A stretch of DNA of 64,000 nucleotides, taken from contig NC_079214.1 in assembly GCF_029633865.1 (NCBI RefSeq), positions 16,367,936 to 16,431,935 of the forward strand, read 5' to 3'. The notes under the pieces were generated by a model. That model was not told the DNA's origin. It made no database searches and saw only the letters and a list, made by a program, of their open reading frames with translations. How positions within the stretch are numbered: position 1 is the first letter of the stretch; each line of letters opens with the position of its first letter. This document shows positions 1 to 11,059 of the stretch, one piece after another. Position numbers and translations under genes: made by a program. The DNA comes from Lampris incognitus (Eukaryota > Chordata > Actinopteri > Lampriformes > Lampridae).

Positions 1-74
1 CACATCCTCATCCTTGATAGAAACATATTCATTCATGTTATTATTATTATTTTGGGAGGGGGGGTTCCCCAGGG

Positions 75-147
75 GGGAGGGGTCCCCCTTTTTCTCCCCA
101 ATTGTGTCCAGCCAATTACTCCCCTCTTCCGAGCTATTCAGGTGTGG
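75..147 (-). repeat. tRNA-derived SINE, tail-side fragment
   Basis: The sequence matches the tail end of the SINE repeated through this window (for example at 46054-46499): a C-rich tract, then TTTCTCCCCAATTGTGTCC and a CTTCCGAGC block. The match stops near 147. The next part of the same SINE resumes at about 765 in the same orientation, so this looks like the left half of one copy split by the inverted-repeat element at about 180-724. Confidence 0.7.
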
Positions 148-179
148 GTTTCATTTCTGCTCGGGTACAATATCGACTC

Positions 180-724
180 GGGGTCCTTCGACTACACATG
201 ACATCACGGATTATGATCGAGCAAGCCCAAGCACATCCGGAGCAAGCCCGAGCACATCCGGAGCAGGTCTGAACGTATTTAATAACTTGCCATTCGACTC
301 GGGTTAGGGTTAGGGTTCACAGTCCAATGGTAAACCAGTTAGCTAGCTACTTTCTGATTATACTCGCTTGTTATGTTCAAACTCTCGCTTGAGTGAACGC
401 CACATTTCGCGCATGCTCAGTTGACCGTTCTCTGCTCCGATGGGAACTAGCCGCGTGTTTTTTTTTCGTACCCGTTTTCCGGGAACTCTGCCTCTGATTG
501 GCTAGTACTCGTTGCCTCCATTGGTTAGGTTGGTTAAGGTTAGGGTTAGGGATAGGGTTAGCCAATCAGAGATAGAGTAGGGGCGGGTCTTCCCGGAATC
601 CAGGTGGGGAAAATAATAACACGAGGCGGAGTTCCCGGAAAACGGGTACGAAAAAAATCACGCGAACTAGCCCCTATCCAATCATAATGCGTGAAGTAGT
701 GATGTCATCTGTAGTCGCAGGACC
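180..724. mobile_element. Inverted-repeat (MITE-like) insertion inside a SINE
   Basis: The left end (from 180, GGGGTCCTTCGACTACA, ATGACATCAC) recurs as the reverse complement at the right end (682-724). A second, inner inverted pair surrounds CGTACCCGTTTTCCGGGAAC at about 465-485 and 630-655. Short TTAGGG-like runs occur at 301-318 and 532-560, and a 22-bp unit containing AGCACATCCGG is repeated near 225-270. No protein is encoded. It is probably a non-autonomous DNA transposon, since terminal inverted repeats are present, but I could not fix a target-site duplication or a superfamily. Confidence 0.5.
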
Positions 725-764
725 CCGAGCACATCCGGTAGGGCAAGTAGATGAAGTACGCACA

Positions 765-1112
765 CCGGTCGCTGCTCCACCCGCTCTGCCGATCCGGGGA
801 GGGCTGCAGACTACCACATGCCTCCTCCGATACATGTGGAGTCGCCAGTCGCTTCTTTTCACCTGACAGTGAGGAGTTTCACCAGGGGTACGTAGTGCGT
901 GGGAGGATCGCGCTATTTCCCCCTCTCCCCTGAATAGGCGCCCCAACCGACCAGAGGAGGCGCTAGTGCAGCGACCAGGACACATAACCACATCTCGCTT
1001 CCCACCCTCAGACACGCCCGATCAAGCCGGAGGTAACGCGTGATTTCGAACCGCCGATCCCCGTGTTGTTAGGCAACGGAACAGACCGCCATGCTACCCG
1101 GACGCCCCAGTC
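765..1112 (-). repeat. tRNA-derived SINE, head-side fragment
   Basis: This continues the SINE begun at 75-147, from CCGGTCGCTGCTCCACC through to the tRNA-like head. On the minus strand the head carries an A-box-like TAGCATGGCGGTC stretch and a B-box-like GGTTCGAAATC. It is diverged from the other copies by scattered substitutions and small deletions, so it is an old insertion. Confidence 0.75.
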
Positions 1113-1563
1113 ACATTATTTTGACTACACTGAACCCGTAGAAAAACGCATAGGAAAAAGCTACGTTTTCAAAAATATCCGTGGACGAGGCATCCGTTTG
1201 CTAAAGAGCTCACCGATTCTTGAGATAAGAGACAAAACATGTCCTACATCGAAGTCTTCTTTGCATTAAAAATCAAGAAATCAATAATAATAATAATACC
1301 TTAAAAGTTAAATCTGAAGGACCTGTGTATACTCATGAAATTAATTTCATATATTTTTAAATAATTTAATTAGAATTTGTTAAAATGCAGGCTCTGTACT
1401 CGGAAAGTATGTACTTTAACCTGTCCTCAGCAAGATGTCACAATGTCAAACTGCCAACAAACAAAAAGTGTTTAAAAAGGCGACAAATAAATAAATATCA
1501 AAAGAAATTAAGGGTTAAATTAGACATCACATAATACATAAAGTGAACTTTAAATGATACATC

Positions 1564-1681
1564 CATGCATTATCCAAACCGCTTATTCTGCTCTCAGGGT
1601 CGCAGGGATGCTGGAGCCTATCCCGGCAGTCATTGGGCGGCAGGCGGGGAGACACCCTGGACACGTGGCCAGGCCATCACA
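1564..1681 (-). repeat. Dispersed teleost repeat, minus orientation
   Basis: This block contains ATTATCCAAACCGCTTATTC, GGGATGCTGGAGCCTATCCC and GCCAGGCCATCACAGGGC, a repeat I know as common in teleost genomes. A second copy in the opposite orientation at 12741-12848 ends in a GGAT microsatellite. I do not assign a family name. The rest of 1113-1860 is AT-rich with no gene that I can support, apart from one copy at 1749-1763 of the 15-bp motif discussed in the findings. Confidence 0.55.
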
Positions 1682-2136
1682 GGGCAAAGAGAACAAACTT
1701 AAATACTTTCCATAAAAACATGCCTATCAAAGTTGTGTCTTCACTTTCCGTCAACCCCGTCAGAATTTAATAATCCTGAATAAATCAGGCAATATCATGG
1801 TCAGCTATAACCATGAGGACCCCTTTTCCGCTTCCTGCTGTTTGGGGCTGCAACGGTAGGACACTTTTTTTTTTATTGAACATATTTACTGAACACATTT
1901 CAAGACATTACACAGAGAAATGCCCAGTCCAACACAATACACAGAGAAATACATCAACCAAGTTAACACGTAGAGAACTGGTCAACTTAAACATCTTGTG
2001 TTTATACATAAGACATCAACATCAAATATATCAAAAAAAGAGGAAAAAAAGAAAGAAAAAGGTAAAACAAAAACCAATACTGTCAACATTAGAATGTACG
2101 AGGGAGATGCAAGCTTAAATATTTATGTCATGCAAT

Positions 2137-5100
2137 TTATAAATTTTTATTACCAAGTATTTTCCCTAATATCTGAGAGGTCTTAATATCTTTTTTGTTT
2201 GTTGTTACATTAGAAACAAAGAGATATTGAAGTTCAACACAAAACAGCCGGATATTAGGTGTGATCTGAAACACTTGAGCCTTATGTATGTGATATTTGC
2301 CGACAAGACAGATAAGCTTGAGAGCATTGTTACTGGATTGTGAGTCTGTATTACAATTCAGAAACAAGACCGTGTCTTCTAAAATTGGTGTCAATCTGTT
2401 TAACCTTAGAAAAATCAACATAGCAACTTCAACCCAGAACTCTTAAGTACATTCGTAAGTACATTCATAGAATAAATGGGAAATAGATTCAATTTCTGTT
2501 TTGCAGAAAGAGCACTGGATAAATATCTTCTTTGAATCTATGCAATGATTTATTGCAAGTATTGTAGTATCTATGTAATTTCTTCATGTGAACTGCTTTT
2601 ATTTTATTTGGAATGAGGAATTTATAAGGGTCTGACCAAACTTTCTCTGCTAAGATTTCTGGAAAACTTAGTTTCCATAAAAGGGTCGATTTGGGAAAAT
2701 AACTGATCTGAGGTCAGTATTTTTCTGATACGGCGATTATTACACGTAGGATCTGATAGGTCTTTCCCATCAATTAAGAGCTTGGGAATTTCCCCACTCA
2801 AAGGTCCATATACGTATTAATGCACTTTTGATGAGAAATAGTAACTTTGGTGATATACTTTTTATAACATTGTTATATTCTTTTCGAGAAATTCATATCC
2901 TTCATGTGAACAAAATCTTCATATCCGTAGAAGTTTTCTCTCTCGATGAGTACATCTAAAACAAAGACTACATACGCCCTTATCCATTATATATCTGGAC
3001 TTGTTTCTAGACAATACATGCTGACTGTTCCATATTATGTATGAATGTGGAGAAAAATTATGCTTGAAAGCAATCATCCAAGCTTCAAGAGCTTGTTTGT
3101 GAAAATTGGCGACTTGTGATGACAAGATAATGGAAATCTTAGGCCACCACACTTAACAAATAATAAATTGGGAATATAAAACCATTAACAATTATTTTAG
3201 ATAAACATTGTTTAATCCAATTGACCTTGAAACTCTGATTGATTGTTTGAAAATCTAATGCGTTAAAGCCCCCTTCAGAGTAGCTTCTAATAATTTTTTT
3301 TCTTTTAACATGCTCAGTTTTGTTTTTCCTTATAAAGTTAAATAGGAGAGAATCAATGGCTGCACATGTCTTTGGATCAACATAAAGTGAGATGGCAGGG
3401 TATATTATTCTTGAGATACCTTCTGTCTTTGACAGCAGTACACGGCCCTGTATGGCAAGGTCTGTTTGCAACCAACAGTTAAAGACTTCTTTTTTTTGCT
3501 TTTTCTATCTTAGGTGAGAAATTGGCAGATACTCTATCAGACATTGACGTATTTATTAAGATACCAAAATATTGTACTGATTTTTTTTCTTTTTTCTTTT
3601 TTTTACATCTATACCACTTATTGACGTCTTATCAGAATTATGTACTGTTAAAATGTTGCACTTACTCTGATTAATAGTAAGGCCTGACGCCTTAGAGAAT
3701 TCCTTTAAACCCTCCAATATGACCGGCACTTGATCTTCATTCTTTAAAAAGAGACAGGTGTCATCAGCCAATCGACTAATTATTCAGTTATTTTCTACTA
3801 TTTTTATACCTCCAATACTTGTACAATGTACAGTGTATAGGTTAATAAGTTCGGCAGCAATTAAAAATAAAAACGGAGATATCGGACACCCTTGTCTGAT
3901 ACCTCGTTTATCATCAAAACGAGGTGAAGTACCATTAACTAAAAAGACACTGCTATTGATATTTTTATAGAGCGTGTGAATTTTTCTGAAATTTTCCCCA
4001 AAGCCAAAATGGATAAAGCTTCACTTATGAATGGGTGTTCCACAGTGTCGCAGGCTTTGTAAAAATCAAAAAAAAAAAAGAAAGAGTATAACTGCTTCTT
4101 TGTTAATTAAATCAGAATAATCTAATAAAGCCAGGATTAAACGAATATTATTACTTACGTGTATGTCCTTCATAAACCCAGAATGAGTTTGTGATATAAT
4201 TTTGTTCAAACAGGGTTTCAGTCTTTTAGCATACAGCGAAGCGTACAATTTATAACGAGTTTAATTATGATATTGGACGCCAATTATCTAAATATAAACG
4301 ATCTTTGTTTGGCTTAGGAATTAGAACAATACGGCCTTGTTTCATTGATTCAGCTAGCGCACCGTTCTCCATACATTCCTAAAAGACAGCCAAAATAATA
4401 TCTTTAATGTCCTCCCAGAAAGTTTTGTAAAATTCAGATGGTAACCCATTGGGTCCAGGGCTTTTGTTAGAGGGGATATTCTTGATAACAGCATCAAGTT
4501 CATCATCACTTAAAGGACTTTCACAAAGTTCAATACTTTCTTGAGGTATTTTAGGAATAAATGAGCACACTTTATCAAGAAGGAGCTGCAAGATTGAGGG
4601 TCAAAAGAAGAATAACATAATTTTTGATAAAAATTAGAAATAAAAGTAGAGATTGTTTCCTCATCAGTAATAACAGTGTTATTGACATATAATGTAATAT
4701 TTTTTTAGTTTCCCCACGTCTTTATTTCCAAACTAAAAACGTACGAGGATCCCCCCCCCCCCGAATTCCAGCCATTTTGACCTTGATCTGATAAATGCCC
4801 CTTTTGCTTTTTCAATATAAAGCGTATTCAGCTCCTCTTTTAAAGAATGCAATTTTATGTTATCTTCATTATTAGGAAGTGGTATATTTAAACTATAATT
4901 TATACCCTTTAGCATTTCTTGCTAAAGGGTATAAATGATAGCATTTCTTGTCATTTTAGTTTTTGAATATTGTTTGCCAAATTTGAAGGAAAATTTCCTA
5001 CATTCAAATTTAAACAATTCCCATTTAGAAATAGAGATAACGTTCCTGGTAATGAAGCTATCTATAATTTTTTAATTCCTAAACAATAGGAGGACTGATG

Positions 5101-5850
5101 AAGGAAAGAAGAATTAAGTTTCCAGTATCCTGGAATTCTTTGTTTACTGGAATTTGCATTGGATAGGACAAGATCAATTCCAGCATGGTCCGTTAGGGGA
5201 GTAGGAGGGATCTTGCTTGAGCATAAGGAGGGTGCCAGAGAGCCAGAGATTAGTCAAGGACCGATGCGAGATTTTTGAGAAAAGTCCGTCTTGAACCATG
5301 TAAATGAATCAGATGATTTAGGATGTACAAATCTAAAAGCATCTAATAATAATAATAATAATAGACAACTACAAAAATCATTAATAATTAAGTTTAAGTT
5401 ACTTGTTCTGCCTCTTGGGGGAGATCTGTCAACATACAAATCTGAGGCCTTATTGAAGTCACCGCCAATAATGATGAGTGTGGCTGAAGGAAATCTATTT
5501 TTTAGAGTGAGTATATTGGTAAGACAATTCTTGAAGGAGTACGTTATTTAGAGTGGTCCTATTATAACGATAAACATTGGCTAAAATAATTAACGAATCA
5601 ATTTGAATAACTTAAAATCCTTCTGCCGTCAGAAGAAAGGTGTGTTTCAATAAAAGATCCATTAAAGCTGTGATCAAATAAGATCATAATGCCCCCTGAA
5701 TGATTAGAACCATGACCAAAAAAAGAGCTTTTCCACCCCACTGATTGCACCAAAATGTTTCATGTATTTGACATGAATGCATTTCTTGTAAAAAAGAAAT
5801 GTCCTTTTTACAAAACAAAAATAAGGCTTTTCTTTTGGTTATTTCTCTTA
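2137..5850 (-). pseudogene. LINE ORF2 remnant (APE endonuclease plus reverse transcriptase)
   Basis: Short open pieces line up in the order of an L1/Tx1 ORF2. An APE-endonuclease stretch lies near 5260-5850 with a LQEMHS-like catalytic Glu block. A linker with KAKGAFIRSRSKW is at 4733-4915. Reverse transcriptase block NKSPGPNGLPSEFYKTFW is at 4379-4591, the SQTHSGFMKD block at 4066-4248, and the catalytic region ADDTCLF at 3556-3771, where the usual FADD is preceded by a changed residue. A post-RT region with GGFNALDF is at 3139-3471, and the C-terminal region at 2137-2421. Every piece is in a different frame, so this is a pseudogene. Confidence 0.75.
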
Positions 5851-6266
5851 TCCCTCATACATTAAGAGAAAAACAAGAAAGAGAAAATTGTGACATAACA
5901 CAAAAAAAACCCGTTACCCTATAGGTAGAGACTTGAAAGTGTGTAACCTGAAACTGTGGGGAAAAGTGCAAAACTGAGAATTATGATACACTCCTATGTT
6001 AAACAGTACTGCAGACTCAAGGATGATATTGCAAAAGTGAAAGAGATACCTTTTCTGCAAAATTGTGAAAGAAAATAAGCGAAAGTTCCCGAATGCAGAA
6101 AACGAAAGGCAAAGTCGAAGTGCTTAACTTAATGAGCATTGCCCCCCCACAAAAACAGATAATGGAACAAGGAGTTAAGTATCTATCAATAACTTAGCCT
6201 AAATATAGAGGAAATAATTCAGAATCTTCAATAAATGGATAAAAAATAGGGACTGTAGATAAACAG

Positions 6267-6475
6267 TGTAATGTCCGTAGACGCCTTGTCTTACTGACAT
6301 AAGAATAATTCAAGAACGAGCCGACTTCGTAGGTTCTTAACTGTGTAGCTTTTACTAGCGTTCATCCGACATACAACCTTCATAACATGCCTTCTAACTT
6401 CCTGTATACGTCACACGCACTGCACGTACATCCGTGAGTAGGTCAAGTTAAACACGTGACCTTTCATTCATTACA
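6267..6475 (-). repeat. Gypsy 3' LTR (left copy)
   Basis: This 209-bp terminal repeat begins TGTAATGTCC and ends CATTCATTACA on the plus strand. It differs from the right copy only in ACTGTGTAGC versus ACTGGGTAGC. For the minus-strand element this is the downstream LTR, next to the polypurine tract at 6476-6490. Confidence 0.95.
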
Positions 6476-6490
6476 TCTCCCCCTCTAAGA
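6476..6490 (-). promoter_or_regulatory. Gypsy polypurine tract
   Basis: The plus strand reads TCTCCCCCTCTAAGA, which is TCTTAGAGGGGGAGA on the element strand. It lies directly against the downstream LTR, where plus-strand DNA synthesis is primed in LTR retrotransposons. Confidence 0.75.
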
Positions 6491-6601
6491 TTATTTTCTA
6501 AACATTTCTCTGAACATTTACTGCCAACAATTTTAACCTGTACATCACCCCCCTTTTCACAAAAAATTAAAAATCTCCCACAGTACACAAGTCCATACGC
6601 C

Positions 6602-9600
6602 TCACAAATCCAGCCGGATTGCTGGCTTGCTCACCCTGCCAGAGCGAGTAACATATGGTGTGGAAGTTGGCATTTCTGCTGCTCGGGACTCATCCGTGTT
6701 TCCACTCTCCCCTGGAGTGACATGGTCAGGATCCCTGCTGACAAAGGTGAGTGTTTTAGGTGTGGCCAACAGGTGGCGCCTGTTCCTTCTGTAATGTTCA
6801 CCTTGAGCTGTCTCCACTATGTAGGATCTGGGAGTGGAGCTCTGACTGTGAACAACTGCTGGCATTGTCCATGTTTTCTGTCCATCAAGTTTGGTGAGTA
6901 CTGCGTCACCCGAGTTCAGTGGGCGCAGTGTCCGCACGCCGTTCCTGCGGTTGTAGTAGAAAGCCTGCCTCGATTTGGCTGCGGCGTCAGCGGTTTTGAT
7001 CAGTTCCTCTTTAGGCCAGGCCGGTTTCAGGTTATGCTGCAATGTGGGTAAGGTGGTTCTGAGTCTCCTACCCATGAGCAATTCCGCTGGACTGGCTCCA
7101 GTGGAAGAAGAGGGTGTAGCTCTGTATGTCAACAGGGCGAGGAGAGGGTCTTCCTGCCTTAATATGCTTTTGGCTATCTGAACAGCCCTCTCTGCCTGTC
7201 CATTACTCTGGGGGTAGTGTGGGCTTGAAGTCACATGGATGAAATCATAATCCTCACTGAACCTCCTCATCTCTTCTGAAACTAGCTGTGGCCCATTATC
7301 GCTAACTACAATTTCAGGGATACCAAAACGTGCAAATGTAGCCTTCAGCCTAGCTACAACCTGACTGCTAGTAGTTGTTGGTAGATTTAGGATCTCCAAA
7401 AACCTGGAATAATAGTCAGACACTATCAAGTAGTTTTGCTTTTTGTACTCACACAGGTCTATGCCAACTTTCTGCCATGGTCTGGATGGGAGCTCACTTG
7501 ACATTAAAGGCTCTTTTCTCTGTGTGTTCTTGTGTTCTCTGCAGAATTGACATTGCTGTATCTTTGTTGTAATGTGCTCTGTCATTTTGGGCCACCACAC
7601 TGACTGGCTAGCTCTCTCTCTGCACTTAACTATCCCCTGGTGCCCGTCGTGTATTCTGTCTAAGATCACCTCCCTCATCTCTGTGGGAATGACGATACGA
7701 CTGCCTCTGATGACTAAACCATCTACCTCAGATAACTCCCCTCTCACCTGATAAAAGTCTCTGACTGTCTCCGGCACTTTATCGACATACTCAGGCCAGC
7801 CGTGTCTGATGAAGCCCAACACTGTCTGGAGCTGCAGATCCCCATCCGTGCTCTGTTTTATCTCCTGCATCCTTTGAGGTGTGGCAGGCACCTGGCACAC
7901 GATGGCATCGATGTGTGCCGCAACATCATCATGAGAAGCACCATCTCCGTAGCGCTGCTCTGGGCCTCTGGAGAGTGCATCAGCCACAGCTAAAGTTTTG
8001 CCTGGTGTGTATTCAGCCACTGCATTGAAACGCATCAGCCTCATTAACAGTCTCTGGCACCTAATGGGCACATTATCCAAGTCTTTGCTGTTCATGAGAG
8101 GCACTAGTGGTTTATGATCGGTGACAAGTCTGAAATTGTCAAGCCCAAACAAGTACTTCTCGAACCTTTCACATGCCCAGACGCTGGCTAAGCACTCTTT
8201 CTCGATCTGTGCGTACCTTGTCTCTGCGTCACTCAGCCGTCGGGAGCAGTAGGCCACGGGCTTCCAGTGTTCCCCGTGCTGCTGGAGCAGAACGCCTCCC
8301 AGCCCGTAGCTGCTGGCATCTGCTGACACCACCGTAGCCTTAGTGACGTCATAAAAGGTGAGTACCGGGGCGGTGGCGAGTGCTGCTTTAAGGTCTTGGA
8401 ATGCTGTGTTCTGTGCAGGTCCCCACAGCCACTCTGTCGTTGCTTTAAGCAGTCCATAAAGCGGCTGACCTACAGTGGACAGCTCTGGGACGTATTTTGC
8501 CAAATAGTTCACCATCCCGAGGAACCTCTTGAGTTCCGTCACGTTCTGGGGCTGAGGAAAGTTCTCTATTCCGGCCACTTTGTCCGGGTCAGGTCTGATG
8601 CCTGCCTCGTTGATGATATGACCAAGGAAGCGGACTTGTTTCTGTTTGAACTTGCATTTCGCTTGGTTCAGTTTGAGACCTGCTGTTTCAATGACCCCCA
8701 GCGCCTCTGCTAGGCGCCGGTCATGGATTTCCTCAGTCTCTCCATGTATAAGGATGTCATCCATGTACACCTCTGTGCCCTCTAGCCCGGTCAGAGTTTC
8801 CGCCATCTTTCTCTGGAAAATCTCTGGAGCACTCGTTATACCAAATGGAAGGCGGCAGAAAGCATACCTCCCAAATGGGGTGATGAAAGTGGTGAGCCCC
8901 CTGCTGTCTTCATGCAAGGGGATCTGGTAAAACCCACTTGCTGCATCCAACGTTGTGAAGAACTTTGACCCTGCGAGCCTTGGCATTATTTCCTCCATAG
9001 TGGGCAGCACGTATTTCTCACGTTTCACCGCTCGATTCAGCCTCCTGAGGTCAGCGCAGCAGCGAACCTCTTTCTTGTTCGGTTTCAGCACCGGCACCAT
9101 AGCGGCGCACCATTCTGTGGGCTGAGTCACTTTTTCAATAATGCCCTCATTTTCCATGCGCTGCAGTTCTTTCTTAACCAGTGGTACAAGTGGCAGCGGT
9201 ATCCGTCTGGCTGTATGCACCGCATATGGCTGGGCACCCTCCACCAGAGCTATTTTCACTGGGTCTGTTTTCAGCAGTCCACTTGAACCGAAAACTCCAC
9301 TGACCTCATTCATCCGCTTCACTAGACCCATCTCCACTGCCTCTGGACGACTCAGCAGACAGCTGCCTCTCCCCTTGATCACATACACTGGAAAGGAGTA
9401 TTGTTTCTCCTTGTATTTGGTTGTGGCCTGAAACTGTCCTATGCAGCTGATGTTTCCACCTGGGCTTATGAAGCATGTGTCAGGAGGTCCCAGTTTTATG
9501 TTTGGCTTCAGCTTTTTAAATGTCCCTTGGTTGATAACAGTAGCGTCAGCCCCCGTGTCAATTTTAAAGGTTATTGGTACATCACTTATTGTTAAACTAA

Positions 9601-10450
9601 CAGTCCAATCTTCCTGACTGCTCTCTTTGCCAACTTCTCCCAGAAAGTACAGCTGTTTAACCTCTTCAGTGACTTCTCTCACCGCTTTAGAGTGACATAC
9701 ACGCTCCCAATGTCCCTTTTTATGACACTTGTTGCACTTACTGTTCGTTGCAGGACACTTCCGCTCATCGGTGTGCTGCGTCTTGCCGCACCTCCCGCAT
9801 TCATCTACTTTGTTGGTTGCAGGTCTGCTGCCACCATGACGCTGTCCGCCCTTTTTGTTTTGGCGTTCGTCCCGCCATCGGACAACATTGACGTTAGCCA
9901 GCTGGGCCTCTGGTTGGTTAGCTTGGAGGCTGAGCTGCTTTGTTATTGCCTCCGCCTGGCGCACTTGTTCAATGACTTTCACCAGAGTAAGGTCCGCTGT
10001 GAGCTGGAACTGACGGGAGAGCCCCTTATCTTTTATGCCCACTACCAGACGATCTCTGATATGTTCATCCCTCTTGTCCCCAAACTCACAGTGTTCAGAC
10101 AGCTCATACAATGTCCGGATGTACATCTCCGCTGTCTCTCCTGGCTGCTGGCTACGTTGATAGAAGCACGCCCTCTCATGTATGATGTTACGGCGGGGAA
10201 TAAAGTAGTCATCGAACTTTTTCAGGACGATATCATAGTCCACTTTATCACCCTCCGCCGCGAAGTCAAACGAGCTGAATATCTTTTCAGCCTCGCTGCC
10301 CATTGCATAAATCAGCGAACTCACTTGAATCTCCCCGTCGTCTTTATCCAGCTTTGTCGCGAGCCTGAAGCGCGAAAACCGTTGTTTCCACTCCGGCCAT
10401 TCAACGGGGCAGTCAAACTTGAATTCACTCGGCGGATTAAACTTCGGCAT
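6602..10450 (-). CDS. Gypsy Gag-Pol polyprotein, intact 1282-codon frame
   Basis: This is the polyprotein of the Gypsy element. In order it has a Gag region (about 1-200), two zinc knuckles (CGRCGKTQHTDERKC and CNKCHKKGHWERVC, about 217-250), an aspartic protease with IDTGADATVI near 300, a reverse transcriptase with LPFGITSAP and the catalytic YMDD, an RNase H with SADASSYGLGG, and an integrase with an HHCC zinc region (CQFCREH) and a D,D-35-E core (GIDLCEY, VSDNGPQ, NGQAERA). It ends in a short basic tail, YVTRSGRVSKPAIRLDL, with no chromodomain that I can see. The start is the Met at 10450, followed by MPKFNPPSEFKFD. Gag and Pol share one frame, so no frameshift is needed. All catalytic motifs are intact. 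Long open frames on the opposite strand are shadows. Confidence 0.95.
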   Translation of the reverse strand: MPKFNPPSEFKFDCPVEWPEWKQRFSRFRLATKLDKDDGEIQVSSLIYAMGSEAEKIFSSFDFAAEGDKVDYDIVLKKFDDYFIPRRNIIHERACFYQRSQQPGETAEMYIRTLYELSEHCEFGDKRDEHIRDRLVVGIKDKGLSRQFQLTADLTLVKVIEQVRQAEAITKQLSLQANQPEAQLANVNVVRWRDERQNKKGGQRHGGSRPATNKVDECGRCGKTQHTDERKCPATNSKCNKCHKKGHWERVCHSKAVREVTEEVKQLYFLGEVGKESSQEDWTVSLTISDVPITFKIDTGADATVINQGTFKKLKPNIKLGPPDTCFISPGGNISCIGQFQATTKYKEKQYSFPVYVIKGRGSCLLSRPEAVEMGLVKRMNEVSGVFGSSGLLKTDPVKIALVEGAQPYAVHTARRIPLPLVPLVKKELQRMENEGIIEKVTQPTEWCAAMVPVLKPNKKEVRCCADLRRLNRAVKREKYVLPTMEEIMPRLAGSKFFTTLDAASGFYQIPLHEDSRGLTTFITPFGRYAFCRLPFGITSAPEIFQRKMAETLTGLEGTEVYMDDILIHGETEEIHDRRLAEALGVIETAGLKLNQAKCKFKQKQVRFLGHIINEAGIRPDPDKVAGIENFPQPQNVTELKRFLGMVNYLAKYVPELSTVGQPLYGLLKATTEWLWGPAQNTAFQDLKAALATAPVLTFYDVTKATVVSADASSYGLGGVLLQQHGEHWKPVAYCSRRLSDAETRYAQIEKECLASVWACERFEKYLFGLDNFRLVTDHKPLVPLMNSKDLDNVPIRCQRLLMRLMRFNAVAEYTPGKTLAVADALSRGPEQRYGDGASHDDVAAHIDAIVCQVPATPQRMQEIKQSTDGDLQLQTVLGFIRHGWPEYVDKVPETVRDFYQVRGELSEVDGLVIRGSRIVIPTEMREVILDRIHDGHQGIVKCRERASQSVWWPKMTEHITTKIQQCQFCREHKNTQRKEPLMSSELPSRPWQKVGIDLCEYKKQNYLIVSDYYSRFLEILNLPTTTSSQVVARLKATFARFGIPEIVVSDNGPQLVSEEMRRFSEDYDFIHVTSSPHYPQSNGQAERAVQIAKSILRQEDPLLALLTYRATPSSSTGASPAELLMGRRLRTTLPTLQHNLKPAWPKEELIKTADAAAKSRQAFYYNRRNGVRTLRPLNSGDAVLTKLDGQKTWTMPAVVHSQSSTPRSYIVETAQGEHYRRNRRHLLATPKTLTFVSRDPDHVTPGESGNTDESRAAEMPTSTPYVTRSGRVSKPAIRLDL

Positions 10451-10478
10451 GACCGCTCGTGTTCCGATACACAGACTA

Positions 10479-10489
10479 TTCTGACACCA
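10479..10489 (-). promoter_or_regulatory. Gypsy primer-binding site
   Basis: On the element strand TGGTGTCAGAA directly follows the upstream LTR. This is the standard position and TGG start of a tRNA primer-binding site. I do not assign the priming tRNA. A related site occurs next to the second Gypsy fragment at 12373-12385. Confidence 0.7.
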
Positions 10490-10698
10490 TGTAATGTCCG
10501 TAGACGCCTTGTCTTACTGACATAAGAATAATTCAAGAACGAGCCGACTTCGTAGGTTCTTAACTGGGTAGCTTTTACTAGCGTTCATCCGACATACAAC
10601 CTTCATAACATGCCTTCTAACTTCCTGTATACGTCACACGCACTGCACGTACATCCGTGAGTAGGTCAAGTTAAACACGTGACCTTTCATTCATTACA
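10490..10698 (-). repeat. Gypsy 5' LTR (right copy)
   Basis: This is the upstream LTR of the minus-strand element, 209 bp, with one mismatch to the left copy. It should hold the element's promoter. The AACAG target duplication follows at 10699-10703. Confidence 0.95.
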
Positions 10699-11059
10699 AA
10701 CAGTTTCATTAGGAAAGAAAATAGTAAGTCATCTTGTAAGAAGCGGGGTGCAGGCGGAAACAAATTCTGTATAGAAAGGAGAGTGGTGCTCCCTGCTGAT
10801 AATAAAACTAAATATATATATATATAGAAAATGAAATAGAAAACGTATCTGACCCTTCTAAAACAGCCCTAGGCATACTGTCTAAACAGTGTAGAAAAGT
10901 GCAATGTTCTTGAGTCCATTGAGCTTTCATATTATCACAAACTGACAATAACCTCAGCCTTCACAAGCTAACAATAACCTCGGCAACTAAACATAATCTC
11001 ATTTAAGATAAAGTTAACTTCCATTTATGATTAACTTAATAAAAGAAATCACCCAGAAA

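Larger units (their letters stand above)
6267..10698 (-). mobile_element. Complete Gypsy (Metaviridae) LTR retrotransposon
   Basis: Two 209-bp LTRs (6267-6475 and 10490-10698) start TG and end CA, differ at one base, and are bounded by a perfect 5-bp duplication AACAG (6262-6266 and 10699-10703). On the minus strand a primer-binding-site-like TGGTGTCAGAA abuts the upstream LTR, and a polypurine tract (TCTTAGAGGGGGAGA) abuts the downstream LTR. Between them is one uninterrupted 1282-codon gag-pol frame. Every structural part of an autonomous element is present and the LTRs are nearly identical, so the insertion is recent. The short LTRs and single ORF recall compact Mag-like Gypsy elements; that lineage placement is an inference. 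Confidence 0.95.

Noticed and set aside
301-560. Interstitial telomere array
   Set aside because: Only two to four imperfect TTAGGG units occur in each run, inside a foldback element; too short to be a telomeric relic with confidence.
9692-10525. 277-codon plus-strand open frame
   Set aside because: It lies entirely on the complement of the Gypsy gag-pol frame and its right LTR and has no recognisable domains; it is a shadow of the real minus-strand gene.
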